From: Chloroflexota bacterium
Lineage (GTDB): Bacteria; Chloroflexota; Dormibacteria; Dormibacterales; Dormibacteraceae
DNA length: 7,658 bases
Assembly: GCA_005888075.1 (NCBI GenBank)
Contig: VBKD01000138.1
Coordinates: 1 to 7,658 of the forward strand
Direction of reading: 5' to 3'
Both the position numbers and the translations under genes were made by a program. Positions 1 to 6,406 of this stretch are shown here, piece by piece. Each line of letters starts with the position of its first letter. Position 1 is the first letter of the stretch. The notes beneath the pieces are model-generated. The model saw nothing but the letters and a program-made list of their open reading frames with translations. It had not been told where the DNA came from and searched no databases.

Positions 1-1
1 C

Positions 2-304
2 TCTCTGGTCGCCAAGCTCATCGTCCATGGCAGCGACCGAGCGGAGGCGATTGCCCGCGCCGGCCGGGCCTTGGGCGAGTTCGTGGTGGTGGGGCCGGCG
101 ACAACAATCCCTTACCACCGCGCGATTCTCGACAACCCCGACTTTCGCGCCGGCAAGCTGAGCACTCGTTTCATCGAGGAGCATGCCGAGCTGGTCGAGC
201 AAGCCAAGAAGCTCGCGTCGGACGCTTCGCCATTCGATTACGGCCCCGATCCCCGGCACGTCGCAGCCGCGGCGGCCGCGGTCGCGTCGATGGTGCGCAG
301 ATAG
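2..304 (+). CDS. accC: Biotin carboxylase, C-terminal end (partial)
   Basis: The last 100 codons of a biotin carboxylase gene; the 5' part lies outside the window, the frame is open from base 2, and a TAG stop is at 302-304. Biotin carboxylase is the ATP-dependent subunit that carboxylates biotin on its carrier protein, feeding malonyl-CoA synthesis in the acetyl-CoA carboxylase complex. The visible sequence matches the C-terminal domain of the family: a SLVAKLIVHG segment, then DRAEAIARAGRAL, TTIPYHRAIL, NPDFRAG and STRFIEEH. The same order occurs near the end of Bacillus and E. coli AccC. The protein continues about 35 residues past FIEEH, ending in an Ala-rich tail, slightly longer than in E. 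coli. Pyruvate or propionyl-CoA carboxylase biotin carboxylase subunits look the same here, so the exact complex is uncertain without the upstream gene. Confidence 0.88.
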   Translation, partial: SLVAKLIVHGSDRAEAIARAGRALGEFVVVGPATTIPYHRAILDNPDFRAGKLSTRFIEEHAELVEQAKKLASDASPFDYGPDPRHVAAAAAAVASMVRR

Positions 305-357
305 GCAGGCTCGCCCACCCGAAGAGCGGCCGGCCATACGAGGTCGCCGGGACCACG

Positions 358-864
358 TTGGGCGCCCAGTCCGGCCAATTCCGGCTGCGCGAGGATGCGA
401 TCCGTTTTCCGGATGGGGTCGAGGCGATGTACTCGGTGCTCGTCAACCCTGACTCGGCGTTCGTGGTGCCGCACTTCGACAACGGCGAGACCGTGCTGGT
501 GCGCCAGTGGCGCCATGCATGGGAGGAGTCCTCCTGGGAGGTGCCGGCCGGCACTGTCGACGGCGATGAAGACCCTCTCGAGTGCGCACGTCGTGAGCTG
601 GCCGAAGAGGCGGGTCTAGTCGCAGCGCGTTATACGTCGTTGGGAGTCGTGCACGGCGCGGCGTTTCTAACCGGACACGCGCACCTGTTCCTGGTCCAGA
701 GCCTGACCGAGACTGACCGCCGTCCGGAGGGTTCTGAGCAGGACATGGAGGTCCTGCGCCTGCCCTTCGTAGAAGCGCTTGACGCGGCCCTCGAGGGTCA
801 GATCATCCACTCCGGATCGGTGACCGCCCTTTGCCGCGCGGCGCGCGCTCTGAAGATCCTTTGA
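358..864 (+). CDS. Nudix hydrolase, ADP-ribose pyrophosphatase-like
   Basis: A 168-residue cytoplasmic Nudix hydrolase, expected to cleave a nucleoside diphosphate linked to another moiety. A perfect Nudix box (GX5EX7REUXEEXGU) lies at residues 65-87, with metal-binding R79-E80-L81 and E83-E84. Before it, VLVRQWRHAWEESSWEVPAG (46-65) resembles the ADP-ribose pyrophosphatase branch (typically VLVRQYR...WELPAG). The proline expected about 16 residues after the box in classical ADP-ribose pyrophosphatases is absent: residues 88-122 contain no proline, and the equivalent loop reads HGAAFLTGHAHLF. The substrate is therefore left open. TTG at 358 is the only ATG/GTG/TTG start in this frame after the accC stop; a GAGG at 340-343 is rather far upstream (14 bases), so the start is not firm. 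The gene lies 53 bases after accC and is probably cotranscribed with it. Confidence 0.85.
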   Translation: MGAQSGQFRLREDAIRFPDGVEAMYSVLVNPDSAFVVPHFDNGETVLVRQWRHAWEESSWEVPAGTVDGDEDPLECARRELAEEAGLVAARYTSLGVVHGAAFLTGHAHLFLVQSLTETDRRPEGSEQDMEVLRLPFVEALDAALEGQIIHSGSVTALCRAARALKIL

Positions 865-878
865 GCCGACCCAGGCTC
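863..878. terminator. Possible bidirectional hairpin between convergent genes
   Basis: GAGCC (863-867) and GGCTC (874-878) form a perfect 5-bp stem with a 6-base loop, placed exactly between the Nudix stop codon (862-864) and the stop of the convergent minus-strand gene (878-880). An 8-bp palindrome CCCGCGGG follows at 882-889. Position and symmetry suit a shared terminator, but the stem is short and no T-tract follows on either strand, so intrinsic termination is only a guess. Confidence 0.3.
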
Positions 879-3058
879 TAGCCCGCGGGTGTCGCGACCG
901 GGGATGGAGAGGCCGGCGCCCCGGATGATCCCTGTTTGCGGTCCGGGGTTTTCTTCGGGGCAGGGCCGAGCAGGTCGAGGTTGTAGTCCGCCGCGACGTT
1001 GTGACCCTGCACGTCTCGAACGGCCGTCAGCACGACGAGCTTGTATTGATTGCCCGACTTGAGGTCCAGCCCGCTGAGCGTGACCAGCCGATTCGCGTAA
1101 GTCACCGTCGCGTCGATTCGCTTGCCCTTGGAGTCGAGCAGGTACACGCCGTCCTGAACTGTGCCCGGGTCGAGGTCGCTGTCAAATGTGACCTTGACGA
1201 CATCGGCCGCCACGTCGACGCTCACCACCTCAGCGCCCTTGCCCAGGTCGCGGCGCGGGCCGGCGCTAGCCTGATCGATGAGGAACTGTTTGCTCGTCGG
1301 GTCGCGCACCAGCGTCAGGGTCTCTTCGAAGTCGTTCACGTCGATCTTGCCGTGGCTCAGCACAAGACGGACCACAAACCTCGCGGTGTCAGGCTGCGTG
1401 TTGACGATCTCCTGCGTGAGGAAGTAGTAGCGAGAGAACTGCGCGTTGCCCGTGATCCCTAGGCCAAGCCCGGGACCCGTGTAAGCCTGCTTGCCGTTGT
1501 CGTCGAGGAAAGTCGCCGCTTGGTCCGTCAGGCCCTTCAAACGTGCGTCCATGAAGGAATTGACCACAGCCGACGCCTGGTCGAGCGCGGTCGGCAGGGG
1601 CGGCAGCGCCGGCGCCGTCGCCACCCAGATCGCGCCGCCGCGGAAGTACGTGAAGGTGCTGCCATTGGGCGCCCAGACAGGGTTGTGATACGTCCCGTCG
1701 GCGAGCTTGCTCTGCGCGGTTCCATCGGACCGGACTTGGTACAGCGTCGTGTCGCTGCCGAGCAGAATCGCGTCCTGGCTCGACCAGGTTGGCTCTCCCG
1801 AAGGCAATGTGACCGTCGAACCGCCCTGCAGGTCGGAGACAGCGATGCCGTCGGTTGTCGAGTAGAGCACGTGGGCCGAGCCGGGCGACCAGCCGAGGAA
1901 CTGGGCTCCGGCATGTCCGAGCTGGATGCTCTTGCCGCTTGCGAGGTCGAGCAGCAACAGGTTCTGGTCCTGCTGGTATGCGATGTGCGAGCCGTCGGGC
2001 GCGATGGACAGGACCGTCACCGTGCCCGTTGCGGGAAGTGCCGCGAGCTGCTTGGGGGCGTTCGCACCCTGCGTGTAGACGCCGTCCACGGCCGTCCAGA
2101 CGAGCTTGTCTTTCGCCCAGCCGACACGTGCAGGCGACGGCGAGACGGCGAGCTCGGTCGTCGTGCCAGACGCGAAAGTCAGGACCTCGATCCGGCCGGC
2201 ACGGATGTACGCGAGACGGTCGCCTGCAGGTGATATCGCCGGCGAGGAGACTCCATCTGGCGCGACGACGGTCACGTTGCCGCCACTTGCCGGCACCGTC
2301 TTGAGAGCAAGGCCGGCGTCGACGAAGTAGACGGTCGTGGAGTCGGCCGACCACAGAATGGGTCCAGTCGCAACGGCTCCGGCAGCCACGAGCTGCTTCT
2401 CACCGGTCAGGGCGTTGCCTGGCGTCGGCGTCGGTCTCGGCGTGGGCGACGGAGCGGCCGCGGGCGGCGGCTGAGTGACGAAGGTGATCGTCTGCTGAGC
2501 CGCGACTTTCTGGCCCGCCACGGTCTTCGCGCCGGCTCCGATCGTCACCTGGTACTGCGTGTTGGGGGCGAGGCTGTGGCTCGTCGGCTGGACCGCCAGC
2601 ATCGTGTTGCTCTGCCACGAGAACACAACGTTCGTCGCGGGCGTGATCTGCACCGCATCCTCGGTCGACTTGCGGTCCATCGGCTGGTTGAAGGAGACGA
2701 GGATGGGCTGCTGGAGCGCGACCTGCTTGCTGCCGTCGAGCGAGCTCGCGACCACGACCTCGGTCAGCCCTCCAGGCTTTTGCAAGGCGGTGTAAACGAC
2801 AACCGCGACGATGAGCACCAGGGCGGCCGCGGCGGCACCCCAGGCCAGCCCGGGGGGCGCCAGCGCCCGGCGCCACCATGAGTCGCGCCCTTCGGCCATC
2901 CCCCACGCCTGCTGCATCAGCTGGCGGCGCAAGCCGGTCTGGAAGGCGTCGTCAAGCGGCGCTTCGCCGCGCTCGGCCGAGCTGAGCAGGGTCGCGATCC
3001 GCCTCAGCTCGTCGTCCTGCAGCACGTCTTCCAGCTCGGGGTCTTGGAAGTTGTTCAT
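878..3058 (-). CDS. Membrane-anchored anti-sigma/sensor protein with Ig-like and beta-propeller domains
   Basis: A 726-residue protein with no single recognised name. Seen in order: a charged cytoplasmic N-terminus (1-70) with predicted helices around 8-30 and 35-55; one membrane segment at about 71-92; an SbsA/Big_5-type Ig-like domain (about 98-196) with the typical PILVSFNQPMD and YQVTI motifs; a Pro-rich linker (197-214); a TolB/WD40-like propeller (about 217-480) with repeated blades such as SPAGDRLAYI, APDGSHIAY and APNGSTFTYF; an NTF2-like region (about 490-600); a second Ig-like domain (about 605-697); and a Pro/Ser-rich tail. There is no cysteine in the whole protein, so the HxxxCxxC zinc motif of classical zinc anti-sigma factors is absent. 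ATG at 3058 overlaps the sigma-factor stop (ATGA), with GAGG (complement of 3067-3070) 8 bases upstream. The overlap and topology (N-terminus in, large outside part) suggest it restrains the sigma factor and senses an envelope signal. That role is inferred from context. Confidence 0.8.
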   Translation of the reverse strand: MNNFQDPELEDVLQDDELRRIATLLSSAERGEAPLDDAFQTGLRRQLMQQAWGMAEGRDSWWRRALAPPGLAWGAAAAALVLIVAVVVYTALQKPGGLTEVVVASSLDGSKQVALQQPILVSFNQPMDRKSTEDAVQITPATNVVFSWQSNTMLAVQPTSHSLAPNTQYQVTIGAGAKTVAGQKVAAQQTITFVTQPPPAAAPSPTPRPTPTPGNALTGEKQLVAAGAVATGPILWSADSTTVYFVDAGLALKTVPASGGNVTVVAPDGVSSPAISPAGDRLAYIRAGRIEVLTFASGTTTELAVSPSPARVGWAKDKLVWTAVDGVYTQGANAPKQLAALPATGTVTVLSIAPDGSHIAYQQDQNLLLLDLASGKSIQLGHAGAQFLGWSPGSAHVLYSTTDGIAVSDLQGGSTVTLPSGEPTWSSQDAILLGSDTTLYQVRSDGTAQSKLADGTYHNPVWAPNGSTFTYFRGGAIWVATAPALPPLPTALDQASAVVNSFMDARLKGLTDQAATFLDDNGKQAYTGPGLGLGITGNAQFSRYYFLTQEIVNTQPDTARFVVRLVLSHGKIDVNDFEETLTLVRDPTSKQFLIDQASAGPRRDLGKGAEVVSVDVAADVVKVTFDSDLDPGTVQDGVYLLDSKGKRIDATVTYANRLVTLSGLDLKSGNQYKLVVLTAVRDVQGHNVAADYNLDLLGPAPKKTPDRKQGSSGAPASPSPVATPAG

Positions 3059-3612
3059 TCCACCGGCCTCAGCGCTTCGGCCATTTCACGCAGTCGCGTG
3101 ACGCCGCGGTGGATCAGCAGCTTCACCGCGCCCGGCGACTTGTTCATAGCGACCGCGATGTCCTCGATCTTCATGTCTTCCTGGAACTTCAGCACGAGGG
3201 CATTGCGCTGCTGGGCGGGGAGGTCTTCGACCAGGGCCCAGATGCGCCGGATCTCATCGCGGTGCGCGGCCAGCTCTTCGAGCGGCGGCCCTGCCACCGA
3301 CAGGTCGTGGAAGTCATCGAGCGGTTGGGCCGTCCGCTGGCTCCGATAGCGGTCCGCGATGGCGTTGACCGAGATCTGGTACAGCCAGGCAGCAAAGGGC
3401 CGCCCCGTGTCCTGATACCGGGGCATGGCCTTCAGAGCCTTAATGAAGACTTCCGAAGTGACGTCCTCAGCCGCAGTTTGTTCCCTCACTCGCGAATACA
3501 CGAACCTGTAGATCTGCTGAAAGTGGCGGTCGTAGAGCGCCCCGAATTGGCGCGGGTCGCGCTTTGCCCGCTCTACGAGCTCACGCTCTTCATCCCGCGA
3601 CGGGTCGTTCAC
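3055..3612 (-). CDS. ECF-type RNA polymerase sigma factor
   Basis: A 185-residue group 4 (extracytoplasmic function) sigma factor that would direct RNA polymerase to a small set of promoters. Sigma region 2 spans about 22-92: FGALYDRHFQQIYRFVYSRV, then AAEDVTSEVFIKAL (core-polymerase contact) and FAAWLYQISVNAIADRYR (-10 recognition). A short linker follows (93-118), then region 4 at about 122-178 with LPAQQRNALVLKF and a helix-turn-helix around IEDIAVAMNKSPGAVKLLIH. There is no region 1 or 3 and no long C-terminal extension, so the length is typical. The GTG start at 3612 (complement) is the only usable start before region 2, although its ribosome site is weak (AGG 11 bases upstream). Its TGA stop overlaps the ATG of the downstream membrane protein by four bases, indicating translational coupling in a sigma/anti-sigma unit. 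The ECF subgroup cannot be named by eye. Confidence 0.92.
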   Translation of the reverse strand: MNDPSRDEERELVERAKRDPRQFGALYDRHFQQIYRFVYSRVREQTAAEDVTSEVFIKALKAMPRYQDTGRPFAAWLYQISVNAIADRYRSQRTAQPLDDFHDLSVAGPPLEELAAHRDEIRRIWALVEDLPAQQRNALVLKFQEDMKIEDIAVAMNKSPGAVKLLIHRGVTRLREMAEALRPVE

Positions 3613-3836
3613 CGGCCGTTCAGCCTGTGCGCTTTCAAACGAGGGTTTCCTTAGAGCGGTTACGGGGTCTCGACATTAAGCCAGTCGATTATCGGGGGAG
3701 GGTCTGGGCTGCGCGTCGGCTCGGGCTGATCGGCACGACATCTTGGGCCTCGCCGAACGGTACTCACAACATCTGGCTTTGCCAGTCGAACGTATAATTC
3801 CTCCGTCCCCCCAGTGCTAGAGGCTCGCTGCCCTTC
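3613..3836. other. Divergent intergenic region between sigma gene and pur operon
   Basis: About 224 bases separating the minus-strand sigma gene from plus-strand purB. It should carry promoters for both directions. A strong -10 for purB is listed separately. For the sigma gene, the minus strand has GATAAT (complement of 3688-3693) 76 bases before its GTG and GGAAAC (complement of 3645-3650) 33 bases before it; neither has a convincing partner element. The 9-mer GCCAGTCGA occurs twice in the same orientation (3680-3688 and 3781-3789), the second copy just upstream of the TATAAT box. No RNA gene, small ORF or riboswitch-like structure was recognised. Confidence 0.5.
3793..3798 (+). promoter_or_regulatory. 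Probable -10 element of the purB-led operon
   Basis: TATAAT, a perfect housekeeping-sigma -10 hexamer, in an otherwise GC-rich region. It lies 38 bases before the purB TTG codon, implying a leader of roughly 30 bases, too short for a purine riboswitch. At 17 bases spacing the -35 position reads CATCTG (3770-3775), a poor match, and there is no extended TG motif, so an activator or a relaxed -35 would be needed. Confidence 0.55.
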
Positions 3837-5062
3837 TTGATCGAGCGCTACTCACCGCCTGCCGTTCGGGCGGTCTGGTCTGACCAGCACCGTTTCGAGC
3901 TCTGGCTGCGGATCGAGATATTGGCCTGTGAAGCATGGGCCACGGTCGGTCGCATCCCCTCGAGCGCTCTGGCCAAGATCCGCCAGGGGAAGTTCGACGC
4001 CGCGAAGATCGCCGAGGTCGAATCACGGGTCGGCCACGACGTCATCGCCTTCCTCACGGTGCTCAACGAGTCGATCAGGCAGCCCGAGGCTCGTTAGGCG
4101 ACCTGAAGGCAGTCCGCGAGGCGGCCGCGCAGCTGGCGATCACCCACCGTAAGACGTTGATGGCGGGACGGACCCATGGCGTGGTGGCCGAGCCGATCAC
4201 CTTCGGCTTCAAGGTTGCCGGATGGGTGGCCGAGCTCGATCGCTCGATCGCCCGCCTGGAGCTGGCGGCGCAACAGGCCGCCATCGGCCGCGTCAGTGGT
4301 GCCGTCGGCACACACGCGACCGTCGATCCGAGGGTCGAAGAGCACGTCTGCCGCGAGCTCGGGCTCGAGCCCGATCCGGTGTCGACTCAGGTCGTGGCGC
4401 GCGACCGGCACGCCGGGTACATGTCGGCGCTCGCGGTGGTGGCCGGGACTCTGGAGAGGATCGCGACCGAGATCCGGCATCTCCAGCGCAGCGAGGTGGG
4501 CGAAGCTTTCGAACCGTTCGGGAAGGAGCAGAAGGGCAGCTCCGCGATGCCGCACAAGCGCAATCCGGTCATGACGGAGCGCGTGTGCGGCCTAGCGCGA
4601 GTTGTGCGCGGCCATCTCGTCACCGCGCTGGAGAACACGGCGTTGTGGCACGAGCGCGACATCAGCCACTCTTCGGCCGAGCGGATCATCTTCCCCGACG
4701 CATGCGCCGCGGTCGACTACATGTGCCAGGAGATGGTCAAGGTGCTCAGCGGCCTGGAGGTCAAGCCGGAACGCATGCTGGCCAACCTGCAGTTCGCGGG
4801 CGGCGTCGTTTTTTCTCAGCGCGTCCTGCTGGCTCTGGTCGAAAGCGGAATGTCGCGGGAGGATGCGTACGTCATCGTGCAGAAAGCCGCGATGCGCGCG
4901 ATGGATGGCAGCGGGCCTGGGTTCCGTGCCAGTCTCGAGCAAGACCAGGAGGTCACGAAGCGGATCGGGTCTCGCATCAATGACGTTTTCGATCCGTGGG
5001 CCGGCCTCGAGCACACCGACCTGGCATACGAACGCCTGAGTCTGGGAGTATCAGCCTCGTGA
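3837..5062 (+). pseudogene. purB: Adenylosuccinate lyase, disrupted by internal deletion and frameshift
   Basis: PurB removes fumarate from SAICAR (giving AICAR) and from adenylosuccinate (giving AMP). The gene is split between two frames. The first part (3837-4097, 86 residues) begins MIERYSPPAVRAVWSD, matching the family N-terminus and fixing the TTG start; TAGAGG lies 13 bases upstream. It includes RVGHDVIAF, whose His corresponds to B. subtilis His68. It ends RQPEAR then TAG at 4095-4097. The second part resumes in another frame at LGDLKAVREAAAQLA (from 4094) and runs to TGA at 5060-5062. It holds GRTHG (His codon 4175-4177, equivalent to His141), STQVVARDRHA, the fumarate-lyase signature GSSAMPHKRNP (4535-4567) and WHERDISHSSAER. 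Against B. subtilis PurB about 27 residues are absent at the join, including the WVHYGLTSTD stretch with His89. With them restored the protein would be about 435 residues, normal for the family. An open frame from ATG 3935 exists, but its first ~53 residues are an out-of-frame reading of the true N-terminal region. Confidence 0.85.
4092..4099 (+). other. Deletion/frameshift junction inside purB
   Basis: CGT (4092-4094, Arg, last residue before the expected Trp-Val-His motif) is followed directly by TA-GGC, which belongs to Leu-Gly-Asp-Leu about 27 residues further along the family alignment. If the missing segment had the B. subtilis length, about 82 bases are gone, a length that is not a multiple of three. 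This explains both the in-frame TAG at 4095 and the shift to the frame used downstream. Confidence 0.75.
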
Positions 5063-5224
5063 TAACGCGATCCCGGACGGAGCCCCTCGACGGATCTTCG
5101 GGGCCCATGCGGCCGATCTGCGTTGTTGCGGCCTGCGCTCCCCGCTTACGCATGGACGGATGCGCGCGCTCCGGTGCTCGGCCGCGCCTAGCATCTCGGC
5201 CACCTGTGCCCCGAATCTCTCGCC

Positions 5225-5228
5225 GAGG
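5225..5228 (+). promoter_or_regulatory. Ribosome binding site that fixes the purC start
   Basis: GAGG, 9 bases before GTG at 5238. It supports that codon over the upstream in-frame ATG at 5160, whose 26 extra residues have no resemblance to PurC. Confidence 0.6.
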
Positions 5229-5237
5229 TCTCCGGCC

Positions 5238-6155
5238 GTGATCGCGGGCCCGGCACTCACTGACACCGAGCTGCCGCTCGAGCTTTTCGCGCGCGGCAAG
5301 GTCCGTGACACCTACGAGCTCGACTCTGACCGGCTGCTCATGGTCGCCACCGACCGCATCTCGGCTTTCGATCACGTGCTGCCCAACGGCATCCCCGACC
5401 GCGGCAAGGTGCTCACGCAGCTCTCGATCTTCTGGTTCTCGCAGACCGACACGTTCCAACCGAACCACCTGGTGTCCGGAATGGTGCCCGATCTCCCTTC
5501 TTCTCTCAAGGACCAGCGCGAACAGCTCCACGGTCGTTTCATGATCGTGCGCAAGGCCAAGCGCATCGACTTCGAGTGCGTGGTTCGCGGCTACCTCGCG
5601 GGGAGCGCGTGGAGTGAATACGAGAAGTCGCAAACGCTGGCCGGCGAGCCGATGCCGGCGGGATTGAAGCAGAGTCAGCGTCTCATGTCGCCCATCTTCT
5701 CTCCCGCGACCAAAGCCGAGAGCGGGCACGACGAGAACATCACATACGCAGAGATGACGAAGGAGCTCGGAGATGAGCTCGCCACCAAGTTGAAGGACGC
5801 CAGTGTCGCGCTGTACAAGCACGCATCGGAATTCGCGCTGCGCCGGGGGTTGATCCTCGCCGACACCAAGTTCGAGTTCGGGCTCGTCGGCAAGGACCTG
5901 ATCCTCATCGATGAGGCTCTCACGCCCGACAGCTCGCGGTACTGGGAAGCCGCGACATATCAGGTGGGGACCTCGCCGGAGTCATACGACAAGCAGTTCG
6001 TGCGCGACTGGCTCACCCGGTCCGGATGGGACAAGGAGTCGGAGCCGCCCGCGCTGCCCAACGATGTCGTCGCGCAGACGCGCGAGCGATATCTCACCGC
6101 CTATCAAAGACTGGTTGGAAAACCCCTGTTTCCGCCGAAGCCCAGGAACGAGTGA
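5238..6155 (+). CDS. purC: SAICAR synthase (phosphoribosylaminoimidazole-succinocarboxamide synthase)
   Basis: PurC joins aspartate to CAIR using ATP, giving SAICAR, the substrate of PurB. Taking GTG 5238 as start gives 305 residues, the length of the longer yeast Ade1-like form rather than the ~237-residue E. coli form. Visible motifs: RGKVRDTYEL (19-28, nucleotide-binding loop), DRISAFD (39-45), LPNGIPDRGKVLTQLS (48-63), VVRGYLAGSAW (115-125), KAESGHDENI (159-168), the family signature LADTKFEFG (207-215) and DEALTPDSSRYW (225-236). All expected key regions appear intact. The same frame is open back to ATG 5160, but those residues are low-complexity and unlike the family. The gene follows purB after a spacer of about 175 bases, and its TGA overlaps the purS GTG (GTGA, 6152-6155). 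Confidence 0.95.
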   Translation: MIAGPALTDTELPLELFARGKVRDTYELDSDRLLMVATDRISAFDHVLPNGIPDRGKVLTQLSIFWFSQTDTFQPNHLVSGMVPDLPSSLKDQREQLHGRFMIVRKAKRIDFECVVRGYLAGSAWSEYEKSQTLAGEPMPAGLKQSQRLMSPIFSPATKAESGHDENITYAEMTKELGDELATKLKDASVALYKHASEFALRRGLILADTKFEFGLVGKDLILIDEALTPDSSRYWEAATYQVGTSPESYDKQFVRDWLTRSGWDKESEPPALPNDVVAQTRERYLTAYQRLVGKPLFPPKPRNE

Positions 6156-6406
6156 TAGCCCGGGTCATCGTCACGCCCAAACCCGTGGTGAACGACCCAC
6201 AGGGCATCACGGTCAAGCAGGGCCTGGCGTCGTTAGGCTTTCGTGAGGTGTCCGATGTACGGGTGGGCAAGTACATCGAAGTCCACCTCGATAGTTCCAA
6301 CGAGCACGAAGCGCGGCAGCGGGTGGAAGCCATGTGCCGGCAGCTGCTGGCCAACCACGTGATCGAAGACTTCCGCTTCGAGATCGTGAAGGAGTCACGG
6401 AAGTGA
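6152..6406 (+). CDS. purS: Phosphoribosylformylglycinamidine synthase, PurS subunit
   Basis: PurS is the small subunit of three-part FGAM synthase; in B. subtilis and Thermotoga it bridges PurQ and PurL and helps pass ammonia between them. This copy has 84 residues, the usual size. It begins with a beta strand ARVIVTPKP, followed by DPQGITVKQGLASLGF and the diagnostic VRVGKYIEVHL, and ends with LLANHVIEDFRFEIV. GTG 6152 is chosen because it starts exactly at the family N-terminus and overlaps the purC stop by four bases, with AGGA at 6144-6147 close upstream. An open frame upstream to 6026 is an out-of-frame reading of purC. The stop overlaps the purQ start (GTGA, 6403-6406). Confidence 0.95.
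   Translation: MIARVIVTPKPVVNDPQGITVKQGLASLGFREVSDVRVGKYIEVHLDSSNEHEARQRVEAMCRQLLANHVIEDFRFEIVKESRK
6389..6394 (+). promoter_or_regulatory. Strong ribosome binding site for purQ
   Basis: AAGGAG, 8 bases before GTG 6403 and inside the 3' end of purS. It selects GTG 6403 over the upstream in-frame ATG at 6334, which would lie within purS. Confidence 0.7.

Noticed and set aside
1520..2233. 237-codon plus-strand open frame opposite the sensor gene
   Set aside because: Arg-rich shadow with no ribosome site and no family resemblance.
1389..2354. 321-codon minus-strand open frame in another frame of the sensor gene
   Set aside because: It is an Arg-rich out-of-frame reading of the propeller region; the 726-residue frame carries recognisable domains.
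3645..3650. GGAAAC on the minus strand as an ECF-type -35 for autoregulation of the sigma gene
   Set aside because: It sits only 33 bases before the GTG and has no recognisable -10 partner at 16-17 bases.
3799..3836. Purine riboswitch in the purB leader
   Set aside because: The leader implied by the TATAAT box is about 30 bases, too short for any known purine aptamer.
4080..4100. Programmed ribosomal frameshift in purB
   Set aside because: No slippery heptamer is visible, and about 27 conserved codons are absent from all frames, so slipping frames cannot rebuild the enzyme.
5082..5104. Rho-independent terminator between purB and purC
   Set aside because: The stem is only five pairs with a 13-base loop, there is no T-tract, and it would cut the operon in two.
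5160..5237. Upstream ATG start extending PurC by 26 residues
   Set aside because: The extra residues are unlike PurC N-termini, and GTG 5238 has a well-placed GAGG.
4977..5822. 281-codon open frame on the minus strand opposite purC
   Set aside because: Composition is Arg/Gly/His-rich without domain motifs, and it lies opposite the well-supported purC. Long antisense frames are expected here from the strong G/C third-position bias.
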